Origin: Mytilus trossulus
Lineage: Eukaryota; Mollusca; Bivalvia; Mytilida; Mytilidae
NCBI RefSeq assembly: GCF_036588685.1
Contig: NC_086380.1
Location: forward strand, 34,982,692-35,046,691
DNA: 64,000 bases
Direction of reading: 5' to 3'
The notes under the pieces were generated by a model, which was given only the letters and a program-made list of their open reading frames with translations, made no database searches and had not been told where the DNA came from. Of this stretch, positions 33,601 through 48,600 are shown piece after piece (position 1 is the stretch's first letter; every line of letters begins with the position of its first letter). A program made the translations under genes and the position numbers.

Positions 33601-36600
33601 GGTGGTACCCAACACTTTTACTAAAATTAATTTGGCTCGTTTAATTTTCATAAAATTTCGTCAAAGTATTTACTTTGACCCTTTAACAAATAAATGAAAA
33701 TTTCAAAAATTTTGAACCAACCATTTTGTCAGAAAAATTACACTTGCCCTACCTAAGATAGTAGAGGGGCATTATGTTTTCTGGTCTGTGCATCCGTTCG
33801 TTTGTTTGTTCGTCTGCTCTTTTGTCCGTCTGTTCGTTCGATAGTCTGTCCCGCTTCAAGTTTAAGTATTTGGTCAAGGTAGTTTTTTAACTTGAAACTT
33901 AGTATACATGTGCCCTATGATATGATCTTTCTAATCTTAATGCCAAATTAGAGTTTTGACCCCAATTTTACGGTTCACTGAACATAGAAAATGATAGTGC
34001 AAATTTCAGGTTTAAGTTTTTGGTCAAGGTTGTTTTTGATAAAGTAAAAGTCCAATCAACTTGAAACTTAGTATACATGTTCCCTTTGATAAGATCATTC
34101 TAATTTTAATGCCAAATTAGAGAATTTATTCGAATTTCACGGTCCACTAAACATGGAAAATGATAGTGCGAGTGGGGCATCCGTGTACTGTGGACACATT
34201 CTTGTTTTGCATATTATCTGTATACAGTAAATATCAAAATTCTGCAAAGTGTCTTGTTATATAATTTAAGGGTATAGCATGTTTTTATGCTGCCTTTGCC
34301 AAGCCCTTCATTTTGTGATAGTACAATTGATTCCATAAATATATATTATACTGTTAAGTATTTATTTTCACACATAAATATCATGAAAAAGTAATCTCTG
34401 TTATAATGTGAAAAATGGCAGCTAATTAATTAATAAACAAAGAAGCATGGATATTTAGAATATCTATAACATGTACAACACGATAATAGTTTTGAAATTC
34501 CAAGTTCACTGCATAACAGAAAACATATCGACAAATTATAAACTGGAAGCAAATAATTAAACAAAATAGTAAATTACTTCTAAATTTGGACGAATTATAG
34601 AATTTTCATGAGAAAAAAGTTAATGCACATAAGTTGTATATTAAAAACTACCCATTTAATTATAAAAAAAACCATACAGTATGCTTCAATTTGTTTTTAT
34701 TTCGAAATTTCATTTGACTTTAAAGCATTGTTTGAATAACTATGACAATTTGAAAATCTAAAGTCTATACAAGGGGAGGTTCAACTTTCTGGTAAATCAT
34801 TGAAAGTATTTTTTTACAGGAAGATTTAAAGCACTTTATTTGAATGAATTAGCAAGAATGCATGCTCAAATTGGTGAAGGAGATCTAGCTGCTAGATTCT
34901 ACAGAATGGCTAGTGATGTGGCACTGGAAAAACCCAGGGATTTTATAACAGGGAACCAGATTAGTGGCCAGTCAATGATGCTTGTGGCCAACCTTAGTGA
35001 TCAGGGGTAAGTATATTTTACAGAATGGCTAGTGATGCAGCACACGAAAAATGCAGAGATTTTATAACAGCTAAACAGGGAACCAGGTAAACATCCAGTC
35101 AAAGGTGTTACAAAATGTAGTAGCAAACCTTATAAATAATGATCAGGGGTATTTTTTTTTCAGTTTTCAAAATTTAATTAACATATATTCTGTCCATTAT
35201 ACATTTGTATTTGCGCTCATACTATAATTACCATGTGCAGCTGGTTTGCTTTCAGTCAAACATTTTGAAATAAGTCACTGTTGAATTTAGATTTGTGTAA
35301 GGTTGTGTATGTCGAGAAACAATCTATGCTTCACTAGAACTTAAATCTTTTATTTACATATTTTTTTAGGATATTGAGTGAGGAGAAGGCAAGGAGGTCT
35401 AGAGGTTATTGGCAAAGTGTGCAATCTTCTCCTGAATATCATAAAGAGGGAAGTGAACGTGCAGCCATTGAAGCTATGTTATGTTACCATGATTACTGGT
35501 GGACAGGTAATAATAAAGTTATCAATATTTCAAAAAGTAAGTTTGGGAAAAAATTCACTTTATCTGGTGCTAAAATCCATCTTGAACTTGTAATAGTTTT
35601 TACTGCACTGAAGACCTCACGGACATTAAGAGGGAGAACAACAATGCAAATGTTAATTCCAGTGCTCTTGGTTTTTTCTCAGATCTATAATGGAATTGAA
35701 AGAACAGTTTTAATATGTAATCATGTCAAACCTGCGACTTCTATGTTGTGGAATTAAAACAAAGGGATCCGACATTCAATTGCTCTTGGTAGCATTAATA
35801 TTTAGGTTAAGTATGTAGTTTTTTGATTGAGTTAAGTCTGCCAATTGATATTTTATCGTATGTTTTATATGTTGTGATGTTATGCTATTGTTTCAGAAAA
35901 AGGGAGAAGGTTTGGGCCCATTAAAACGTTTAATCCCGCTGCAAATGTTTGCACCTGTCCTAAGTCAGGAATCTGATGTACAGTAGTTGTTGTTTATTTA
36001 TGTAATATATACGTGTTTCTCGTTTCTCGTTTTGTTTATATAGATTAGACCGTTGGTTTTCCCGTTTGAATGGTTTTACACTAGTTATTTTGGGGCCCTT
36101 TATAGCTTGTTGTTCGGTGTGAGCCAAGGCTCTGTGTTGAAGGCCGTACTTTAACCTATAATGGTTTAATTTTTGAATTGTTGTTTGGATGGAGAGTTGT
36201 CTCATTGGCACTCACACCACATCTTCCTATATCTATTATAATGTTTATTTATATCAATATCTTTGTCAACCCTTCATGGAATTTTTCATGATAAGAAAAA
36301 CAGTTTACAGAACAAAGCTTGAATATATTTATTGTGGGGACTATTTCAGAAAAATATATATGGGGAGTTGAGTTCACTGATGATATTTGAAGTATTTTTG
36401 TATGGTTTATGGCAGTCAACTTATTACAAACTGTGTGATTATTTACTGGTATGCAAAAAAAAACCAATGCAAATATGGGTGATTGCCATACAATGGCTTA
36501 ATATACACAATGCTTATTGCATTGTACTACCAAACAGTTAACACAGATACAGTTGGAAACTGGTAACAGGCAGGCCCAGAGCCAAGGGAGGGGGAAGGTT

Positions 36601-39600
36601 CGTTGCACTCACAAACTCGACTTTAACAGTCACAATTGGAACAGAACATTAACTTTAACAGTGCTTATTTGATTTCAAGGGGGGGGGGGGCAAAACCTCC
36701 CCTGGCTACGGGTATAACAGGGTCATGTTTGTCCCATGGGCAAATTCTTCTTTAATTTAAAGAAAATTCTGTATTTTACTTACAAATAGACTTACTTTTT
36801 ATGGTTAACATTACACTTGAACACTGACAGTTGCAATCTAAGGTATAAGACACAAGGTTTAAAAAAAATTCCTCTAAATACAAATACTTTACAACATAAC
36901 AGTGTGCTTTATTTACAGATGATAAGTCATCATGGTTACAGGTGGCTGCTGATTGGTTTAAGGAATCGGTAAGGTCAAATCATGACCTTCACTATTATTT
37001 GGCTTGTGTTTATGGCTTTATGGGTAATTTTGATGAAGCAGATGCTTTAATGAAAATGTAAGTTAGAAATTGTTGAAACATCATACAGTTATTTAAATAT
37101 TTTATAACAATACACTTTTTTTATAATGTGTCTTTTTTATTAGTTGATTAGGGTAACTGTTTTTATACCACCGCAGTAATATTGGTATGACATTGTCGTC
37201 GTCCGAAGACATTTGGTTTTTACACTATTACTTTAGTAAAAGTAAATAGAAATCTATGAAATTTAAACACAAGGTTTTATGACCATAAAAGGAAAGAAGG
37301 GATTGATTTTGGGAGTTTTGGTCCTAACAGTATAGGCCATAAGTACCAAAAAGGGCCCAAATAAGCATTTTTCTTGGTTTTCGCACAATAACTTTAGTAC
37401 ATGTATAAGTAAACTAAAATCTATGAAATTTTAACATAAGGTTTATGGCCATAAAAGGAAGGTTGGAAGTGATTTTGGGAGTTTTTGTCCCAACCCTTTA
37501 GGAATTAGGGGCCAAACAGATCCCAAATAAACATTTTTTCTTAATTTTTGCACAATAACTTTTGTATAAGTAAACAGAAATCTATGAAATTAAAACATAA
37601 GGTTTATGACCACAAAAGGAAGGTTGGGATTGATTTTGGGAGATTTGGTCCCAACAGTATAGGAATTAGGGGCCAAAAAATTATCAAAAAATGAATTATT
37701 GGGGTTCTTTAATATGCCAAATCTAACTGTGTATTTAGATTTTTAATCTGTGGTCCAGTTTTCAAATTGGTCTACATTAAGGTCCAAAGGGTCCAAAATT
37801 AAATTTAGTTTGATTTTAACAAAAATTGAATTCTTGGGGTTCTTTGGTATGCTGAATCTAAACATTTACTTAGGATTTTTGATTATGGGCTCAGTTTTTC
37901 AAGTTGGTCCACCACGGGGTCGAAAATTAAACTTTGTTTGATTTCAACAATAACTGACTATGTGTGTTTCTTCAATATGTTGAATTTAACCATGTAATTA
38001 TTTAGATTTTAATATTAAGGCCAGGTTATCAAATTAGTCTACATTGAGGTCAAATTGAACATTATTTGATTTCATCAAAAATTGAATTCCTGGGGTTCTA
38101 TGATATGCTAAATCTAACCATGTATTTAGATTTTGGATATTGGACCATAATAGGTAAATGTCCAATTTCAAAATTTTTAAGTTTTTAAGTTTAATTTCTT
38201 AGACCACATTCATTCTGTGTCAGAAACCTATGTTGTGTCAACTATTTAATCACAATCCAAATTCAGAGCTGTATCAAGCTTAAATGTTGAGTCCATACTT
38301 GCCCCAACTGTTCAGGGTTCGACTTCTGTGGTTGTATAAAGTTGCGCCCTGCGGAGCATCATTTTTTTTTAGTTTTGCATTGAGTTTATAGCTTAATCAG
38401 AAGCAACCACATAGAAAAGCAAGATACTATTTTGCCATTGGATTTATCTCCAAAACTGACCAGTAAATAAACATGAGGAGATGTTGTATACATTGTAGTT
38501 GTATAATTGCCTGTGTGATGCAGATATAAGCAATTAGAAATGGTTCATTTGTATTAACTGTATGTAAACAGTTGAGTAAAACTTAAATTTATATGTATTT
38601 GTAGGAGTAACTTTAGATCGCCATATTGTCGTACCATACCAAGGGATATAAAGTTGTCAACAGTTAGGAGAGAATGGGGATTTTTAACATCATGTGACCA
38701 GAGAACAATTCCTCACATGAGGGTCATGTGGAGGACACAGTTATGTCATCCCTTATATAATGGTTTACGGTAAGTATATATATACATATAAATAAAATAA
38801 GAAGATGGGATATGATTGTCAGTGATACAACTCTCCTGCAGAGACCAAATAACAGAAGAGTTAACAATTATTGGTCACCATATGACTTTCAACAATAAGC
38901 AAACCCCATAATCTCATATAAGGTCCCGCAATGACAGATGTAAAACAATTCAAACAAGAAACTAATGGCCCAATTTATGTACAAAACAATGAACTGAAAA
39001 CTGAAATACAGCAACAAACAGCAACCACAGAATTACATGCTTCTGACTTGAGACAGGCACATACAGAAGTCAACATGCCAAATAATTTTTGACAGGAATA
39101 TAGAAAAATCCTCTGAAAGTACATTTATTGCCATCAATATAAATGGGTCATTTAGTTACTTAACTACATTCAGTTTAAACTAGATACCTTTTTATTCCCA
39201 GAAGAAAAATGAGAAAAAATGAAGATGCATGTGTCTATACATTTGTGCATCTAAAACAAATTATTGTCATGTAGATGTCATTAAATTTGTTAGTGTTGTT
39301 GGTTAGCTGTCTCATTGATGTTTGCCTCTACATTGTATATCCTCTTTTCATGTTTCCAGATGATAATACTGTAGATTCATTTATTTTCGTGGGTACCAAT
39401 TTTCGTGGTTTGAGGAAAACTTACATATTCGTGGATATTTAATTTCGTGGTTTTGACAAAGTCTACACTCATTCCTTTACAAAATTTGTTATTCGTTGAA
39501 CATTTGAATTCGTGGTTCTCCTGTACCCACGAAATCCACGAAAATTGGTATCCAACGAATAATAATGAATCCACAGTATTTGATTTGGCTCTCAATTCAA

Positions 39601-42600
39601 ATCATCTGAAAACAAATCTGCTGAAAATTTGTAGTCTATAAAAAAGTTAATGGTATTTGGCAAAATGTTTTATCCTGTATTGTAGGAAAAAACAATTGAT
39701 CTGAACATCTGACAACAAATCTTTTACATTATCTGACTACACAAGAGTGCACACGCTGAAATGTCTCCCTTTCTTTACAAATCTTTGATATTATGTTGGT
39801 AGTCCTAAATAAAAAACTTTACTACAACTTTCACATAAGGGCTATTCCAGAAAAAAAAAATATAGGGGGGGGGGGGGGGGGGTGTTGGAAGGCAGTTTTA
39901 TCCTTACCCCCCACCCAGACAATTGTAATTGAGAATTAAAGTGCATTATAGTGTGAAAAGTTGCTCTGATACCCATCACCCATGTATTATTAATACAATG
40001 TGCCTTCCAACCCCCCCCCCCCCCCCCCCCCCCATTCATTTTTTTCTGGAATGCCCCTAAACTTATTATGATCCAAGAACATTAGGTCATAGTCATATAA
40101 ACCAAACAAAAAATACATGTACACCTTACAGTCATTCAATATACTAAATATATAGGACCTATTGCTTCTAGTTTCTAAGAAACAGACTTAATCAAGAAAA
40201 CTAATCATTGACCAATGAACCGTGAAAATAAGGTCACGGTCAAATGAACCATGCCCAACAGACATGTACAGCTTACAATTCTTTCATAGAACACATATAG
40301 TTGACCTATTGCTTAAAAACCCCAGACATAAACACAAAAATTAAAACTAATACTTTAAACCAATCAGAAGACACCAAATTTATTTATTATGGTATAAAAT
40401 AAAACATCTTGTATATTTTCATTATATTTTTCAGAAAAAATGGAATGGAGTCTGATTTTTGTAACTGGGACTTACATTTACGTCTTAACAGAGACGGTTG
40501 TAGCACAGGAGATATGCAAATGTGTTTACCACCAATCAGAGCAGTTTGTTTAAATCCATATACTGGGTATGTACATGTAGTCATGGATGACAATGAAAAT
40601 ATTTATCCTGAGTAATTTCCTCTAATTTGATTGGCTGATATCTATAATACTAAAATAACTAGGTCTAATTTGTCAGCCCTTATCACGTAAAGACGACGAA
40701 TCTAAGAATTCAACTTTATATATAACTAATATAGTACAATTTTAAGGTATAGATTCAAAATTACACCACTCCCAGCCCTTTTGTCTTCCATGTAATTAAT
40801 ATTGCCAATAATTAAGAAGTTCCTAGTTGAGTCTGATACCGATACCAATAGTATATTCACCTGTTACCTATATCTTATCTGTACGTTCCACATCTGACAG
40901 GCGCACGACCAAACAGTGTATTAAGGATTAATATGCTATATAACGGGGTCATAATCACAGGGTTGACACTACTAAATTGTCAAATTGTTACCTGTTGTAG
41001 TATTTTAATCAGTAAGACTTTCTAAGATAACAATACAAATACTAAAAAGCTGGACTAAAAATAAGGCGTATGGGTATAGTTTTCAATTTGTTAGTGGGCA
41101 TGACGTAAAACAGCGAATCGAAGAATTCAACTTTATTTAAAACTAATAAAGGGCAATGCTGTTGATTAAAAAATACTCCATTCGATGACCTTTTGTTTTC
41201 CAAATAATTAATATTACCAATAATTGATAAAACAGAAAGATTTGAAAGCAGAGAAAACTGTGTAACCATCTTGTAATCGGCATGACTTTATCAGATGACA
41301 ATACTAATACTAAAATAAGGCTTGGGCAAAGTTATATACTTTAATTCAGTCACAGACCCGGGATATCACGGGTGTGTTCTAGTTGTCCAAATAATTTCAA
41401 GTCCAAATAAATTTCAATGCAATATTTTATTTATTCAATTTGAGTTATCTCCCTTATACTATTGACTTAATAAATTTTTTTTAAGTTGCTTTCCATTGTT
41501 TATTACTAGTGTATGTTAGAATAAAAATCAGTGTTCATTTATTCAACAGTATCCAATTTTCATTATACTAAATTTTTCATGGAAAAAAACCCAGTAAATT
41601 ATAAGTGGTGTAATGAAAATATCTGGATCAATTCATTACACAATTTGCAATAATTTTAATACAGAATTTATCTTTGAAAAAAAGACAATAAATAAGTTGT
41701 GCGATAACAAAATAAGGATAAATTCTTTACACATTGTGCAATTGTCCTAATACAGAATTTATCAGGTCAATTTAACTCATATCAGGTGAGGCAAATTAAT
41801 TGGGTCAATAAAATTCATTCACCTCAAATGGTGTGAATTTTATTGACCTGATAAAATCATGTATTAGCTTAGGACAATTGCATACTGTGTAATTTATAGT
41901 GTCCCTCCATCAGTCAGTGGAATTACTTAAACATTTAACTTTTAAAATTACCTATACAAGTAATTCTGAAAACAAGGCTATTTTTAATATTACTTATATA
42001 AGTAATTTTTCTAAATATTATTTTTATAGGTGTCCAATTATACAGATTTTACTAGCTTTAACAAATTTTCACAATCATCTGCTTATTTTTCCCATGAAAT
42101 ATAAAATCTAATCCTTCTGAAACACTATAAATTGCCTTTCTGACGCACTTATCTTTCATATTGACGCTTCTGGGTCAAAGATTGGTTCTTGGGACTATTA
42201 AAATATCATTTTCCTTGAAAATCTTGATGGTAGACAGATATAAATAGACAGAAACTTGTGATTTAATTAGGACTTTAAGTTTTTTATAATTTGTAACCCA
42301 AAATAATTACATATGTTCCTTAAATAAGTGTTACTACTGATTATTTCAAAGATGTATAAAATAACTTATTCAAGTAATATTTTTGTCGTTATTCTTAAAG
42401 TAACCCTTTACCCCTATACTCCTTTCAAATTTCATAAATTCTTAATTAAGTCTCCCAAACAAATTAAGTCTCCCAAACAAAGTTTGGAGACTTATTGGTT
42501 TTGCTCAGTTCTTATTATTTTTATTATGTCACCTGATTTATGTCACCCGATCGACAATGTCGGGTGACATATTGCTTTTCCTCTGTTTCTTTTTCTGTAT

Positions 42601-45600
42601 TATTATTATTCTTCCACCTATTTTGTCCGGCAGTTTTCTCTGAGCCAATTGAACCAATCGTAATGATAGTTCACTATAATGAGGAACACCAAATTTCGGG
42701 TTGCAGTAGGGTCTAAGACCATAAAAAATGGCTGCCGTTACCATGGAAACGGAACAATTGTGAAAAATTCCAGTTTTTGGTTTTAATGTATTATTTGGAG
42801 TTGCTTTAACTTAGAATCATTATATTTTGATACAATGTAGGTACCGGGCATATACTGGTTTTGGATGATTTTGGCAATCATTGGAACTATCATGTTGCCA
42901 TGGAAACTACACCAAAAATTTCCAAAATATCAAAATGCTCCAAATTCAATAATGACGATTTTGACTTTTACAGTTCAGGAGTTATGGTTCTTGAAAGATT
43001 GAAAAATGGTGTTTCCACTCGTGTCCATGCATTTTCTCATGAACCATTCAGTCAAAGCTTTTCAAATTTTAATATGTTGTTACTGATGACAAAATAGAGG
43101 TCAAGGTCAATAATGACGATTTTGACTTTTACCATTCAGGAGTTATGGTTCTTGAAAGATCGTAAAATGGTGTTTCCATTCATGTTGTTGTATTTACTCA
43201 CGAACCATTCAATCTAAGCTTTACAAATTTTAATATGTTGATACTAATGACAAAATGGAGGTCAAATTTGATATTGACGATTTTCACTTTCACTAATCAT
43301 CAGTAATGGTTCTTGTGATATTGCCAGGACACAAATAAATGTTAATAAATCCGGTTTGCTGTCGTTGTGACAGCCTCTTGTTACCTATGAAAGGGGACGT
43401 AGTCTGTATGAATTATTTTTTTTAATTCAAACAGGTTTAAAAAAAGAAACAGAAATACTGTAACACTTCCAATTTTGGTGCTGTTGATAGAGTTTTTAGT
43501 GGTGACGTTATTTAAATTATGACGTCATTTTCAATGTAAACAAAGAAACACTGTTATCAGGTAATGTTTTGTTTATATCAAACTATTATTAAAAATGAAT
43601 TGGTATTGAGTTCCTTCTCATATTTTACTTATATGACTGATAAATGTATATTTTATTCAAAGTCTCATGCAAACAAGACTGCAAAAAGGGAGTAGATTTA
43701 TGCACAGACTGCATCCCTATATTATTTATATAAGGGGTGGAGATAATAAAATAAGATTCTCTTGTATTTTTGTACTGACCAAAGAGGAATATATCTTGAA
43801 TTTTACTATGCAAATAAATCCAAGAGATGAGAGGCTTACGGGTATCTGTACTGCTTTTTACCTCTAAACTACGACACTTACTTATTAAAAATATGAGGTA
43901 AACAGCTTATTGTGCTGCTTCTTATCTCTATGAACCCCTGCAGGGATCCTTGCTGTAGGCCAAATGTAAATAAGCAAAGACAGACAAACTTGATCTTGCT
44001 CGGGTATTTATTCATAACTTATTTGAAGTATACATTCTTAGTTGGAAGAAAACAATGCCAAACAATGAATACAAATATTAAAAAGAAGAAGTGGTATGAT
44101 TGCCAATGAGGCAACTGTCCACAAGAGACAAAATGTCACAGACATTAACAACTATAGGTCACCGCACGGCCTTCAACAAAGATCAAAGCCCATCCCACAT
44201 AGTCAGCTATGAAAGGCCCTGATAAGACAATGTGAAACAATTCAAACAAGAAAACTCACTGCCTTATTTATATAAAAAAAATGAACGAAAAACAAATATG
44301 GAACACACAGGCATCTGACTTGGGACAGGCACATACTTAAATAATGTGGTGGGATAAAACATGTTAGCGGGATCCCAACCCTCCCCTAACCTGAGACAGT
44401 GGTATAACAGTACAACATACTTATTCTAATAAACTATCATGACTTAACCAACCTGGACATGTCAATTCTTCTAGTTAAAAAATCATAAGAGTACACTTTA
44501 GGGTATACACATATAATATTGACCACAACAGTAACATTTGAAAAACACATGACACATTTTGCGTCATATTTAACGTTATAGATACAGCTAGCGCTGATAA
44601 CTTAAAGTTAAATGTGCGTTACTTGTTCATTATGATATACTTAAATCGTATCAAATGTATCAGGCTTATAATTTGATACGCCAGATGCATGTTATGTCTA
44701 CGAAAGACACATCAGTGATCCTTTGATCAAGTAACAATATTTCATAATTTTAAAAATCATCAGTGAACACATTTGCAACAAGTACTTTAACATTCCTGTA
44801 TAATCAATGCAACACTATATTCATGCATACAAAGGGGACATCATCTTTGTCTGCTGTGGATTCTTTATTATTCATTTAATAAAATTGAGAATGGAAATGG
44901 GGAATGTGTCAAAGAGACAACAACCCGACCATAGAAAAAAACAACAGCAGAAGGTCACCAACAAATATATACTAGTTCAGTGATAATGAACGCCATACTA
45001 ATTTCCAAATTGTACACAAGAAACTAAAATTATAATAATACAAGACTAACAAAGGCCAGAGGCTCCAAACTTGGGACAGGTGCAAAAATGCGGCAGGGTT
45101 AAACATGTTTGTGAGATCTCAACCCTCCCCCTTTACCTCTAATATAATCTAAGCTGATGTAGAAAAGTAAACGCATAACAATACGCACATTAAAATTCAG
45201 TTCAAGAGAAGTCCGAGTCCGATGTCAGAAGATGTAATAAAGGAATAAAATAAACAAAATGACAATATTACATAGATAACAACAGACGCCAATTTTTGCA
45301 GGTACAGCAAATTTACTAAGTACTATGAATGAATATTTTTTGTTATGGTTTGAATGTAGATTTCAATAATCCACGAAAATTGGTACCCGCGAAAAATACA
45401 AGAATCCCCAGTAGTTTATAATCTAACTTTCTTCTTTTTTCAGATTTATTTTATATTGCTACTCCATATGAACTATATAGTGATGAAGATGGCATAACAG
45501 TTCATCTTAAACACCCACGAAGTGAACATTTTGCAATTAAATACCGTGGGTATTCTAAGAAATTAGAGTCCACACATTCCATTGTTCTCAATTGGAGGAA

Positions 45601-48600
45601 TAACGAAGGACTTACAGAGAAAATTAACTTATTAGGGAAAATACAAGATTATTTATACAAGGTTTGTTCATTTGCTTTCTGTTATATTATATTGTGCTTT
45701 TCAAGAAATTGTCTGTACGCTCAAATTGAAGAGGGTGAAAATTCAAGAACTCTTGAGATATGGAAAAAGATTTGGTTGGAAAAATGGGTAGAATTCTGGA
45801 CAAAATGTATGATATGAAAGAGCGATAAAAGATATCAGAGGGACAGTCAAACTTATAGAGTGAAAATAAACTGACAATGCCATGGCTAAAAATAAAAAGA
45901 CAAACAGACAAATAAAAGTACAGAAGACGCAACACACAAAACTAAAGACTTAGCTACACGAACCCTACCAAAAAGTGGAAGTGATCTCAGATGCCCCAGA
46001 ATGGTAAGCAGATCCTACTCGACATGTGGCACATGTAGTGTTATGAATCTTATAAACAATGCTTTTGACTGCAAAACATAGATCAAATTTGAATTTTGGT
46101 GCATCATTTTTAATATTCTATAGAGTTATTCTCCTTTTCAAATGGAAGAATTACTGAATTTTTCTTTTCCATTCTGTTTAATACTTATGTTTGTTTTAAC
46201 CAAATGTAATGAAACTTATACAAACTGCTTATTACCACTTTGAGTTTTAACTTTGATGGCGTCATTTTTCCTGTTCTAGAGTAATGCCCCTTTTCAAATT
46301 AAAAAAATGCTTAACCTTTCAATTCTATTCTCTTATATATTTATATAAGTTGACTTCAACTAAATGGTATCTTCTTATCTTCTAGGCTTGATACCATAAA
46401 ATGCAGATTAAGAACAAAGGAGTAGGTCCGGTAAGGGCCGATTTTGGCCTCAATTTTCAAGTTCATCTGACGACATATTTTATACACTTTTTAAACACTT
46501 AAGTGTGTTTTTCAATTGATTTAATTAGTTTTTGTGAAAGATTTTAACTGATTTAAAAATCATTAAAAACGCTCCAATTCAAGCTGAAATATGAATAATC
46601 TATCAAATTTGCAAAAAGTCATCACTTTTCAGATGGTTATTGTCAAAAATGAAAGTGGCTGCATTCGTGTTCATCCTGAACCTTTGTATATATTATGTAT
46701 TATCGTCAAATACAACTTGCATTTCAATATTATGAATGAACACGAATGTGGCCACTTTCATTTTAGACAGAAACCGTCTAAAATTTAACTAAAATGCTAA
46801 TTTTGTGAAGATTTCAGTAATTTAGCATGACTTTATGATGCTAGTACCTGATATATGGGCATTGTATTGTCAAAAACAGTCCATATTTATGTAATAATAA
46901 TAATAATAATAATAATTCTATATTTAAAGAGGGTTACACAGTTAGCTATAAAGCTAATCTTCCCTGAGGCCCTCATGAAATACAATGAAATATGACAAAC
47001 AATTACAAAATATCAAACAGACACACATACATGAATAATGAAATTTAAAAATGTCATGAAGTATACAATTTTCAAAACAGGTTAAAAATTACAAATTCAC
47101 ATATGACATATATTTATAGTAATAACATCAACAATAACGTCAAGTTTGAGTAAGTGTGTGAAAATTATTATGCATATAGAAAAACACTCAGCAACTTAAT
47201 GTTCCAACCTGTAATTTTTTTAATCTTTTTTGAATGAGCTTGTACTTGATGTTGATTTTTTCTGGGATATTGGTAAATTATTCCATAAAATAGATCCTGA
47301 ATATATAAAAGATTTCTTATAAAGCTCTAGATCTGTTTTGGCTTTTGGAACTTGTAATTTTTGCAAGAGGCATTTCTCAAACAATATTGGTTTATTTCTG
47401 GCATTTCTTTAAATTTTTCAGTGAGATATACAGGGGCTTCATTTTTAAGGCATTTCTGCATCAAAACTGATTTGTGGTATGAGATTCTGTTCTCTACTGT
47501 CATCCATCCAAGCTGTTTAAACAGTGGAGCTGATGATGCAAGTGGATGTAGCAGAATCATTCTACTTTCCAATAAATAGCTCAATGATTACAATATCCTA
47601 ATTTTGTAAAACTGCTATATTTTGGGGCCAAAAAGGGGTCTTACTGAACCTACTCCTTTACTTTAACAGTTCTTGAGTTATGTCCCTTTATAATATCCTA
47701 TGCAAGCAGGGACATCATTTGTGTTCCATTTCAAAGGTTTAACAAATGTTATACTTTTTATAAGATGGTATAATTTTCAGGAAACAAAGAATGAAATTTT
47801 GCAGAAAGATTACAGTGACATGGAAAACCCTGAAAAGTTCAAGAATGATGCACTTCAGTTCTTGGAATTTGCCTACAAAAATGGGTGGTTTATTTCAATG
47901 CAAGTATGTATATATATAAGTTTCTCTAATTCTTTGGAAATTTATCCCTTTCTGAACCCATTGTATAAATAAATTTAATCAACGTGTGGTTGCTGGTGAT
48001 CTCAAAAGATCATTGGATGATTTTAAGGGTCATGACCTTTTTAGCTAACTGAATGAATCAAAATATGATAACAGGTGTTAATGAAATTGAAAACTTCGTG
48101 CAATGTGAAAGGCACTCGAAGGGGATTTTCGGTTAACAAAAAAGAAAATGTCTTTTTAATCATTAGAGAAACAGATTTTTACATAGTTACTCGTGAATTA
48201 TGGGATTTATACTATCTCGATTGGATAAATCCGATAATCCACTGGTATCAATGTAAGAATCTATATTTATAAGAAGATTAAGTTTAAATGGGAAACACAA
48301 TGTGATTGGTATAATTAGAGAAGAGTGATGGTGTAGCAGTTAGCACATCAGACTACAAACACAAATCTTCCTGGTCCTATCCCCTTTCTGGGACTGAATT
48401 TTTCAGCATCTCATTGACACCATTTGCAAGTATGATCTTCAGAAACAATTATAGTCTTGAAAGAGAAAGAATAAATGGCTGGCAGGTGAAAATAAAGAGC
48501 AATATCTCTTGCACGTAATAGACTTGAAGATTTCGGAAAGAGGGCAGGCAACACTTGCCCAAACAAAGTAGAAAGGGATTTATATAAATTGTAAACTTGA

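Noticed and set aside
42861-43097. A 78-codon frame (LDDFGNHWNYH…) as a possible exon between exons 10 and 12
   Set aside because: Its phase does not fit exon 10, and its 3' part recurs as a ~160-base tandem repeat. It belongs to a dispersed element.
47327-47584. Host gene with an LGWMTVENR motif
   Set aside because: The motif and its 3' (ATT)n tail mark it as a LINE RT C-terminus.
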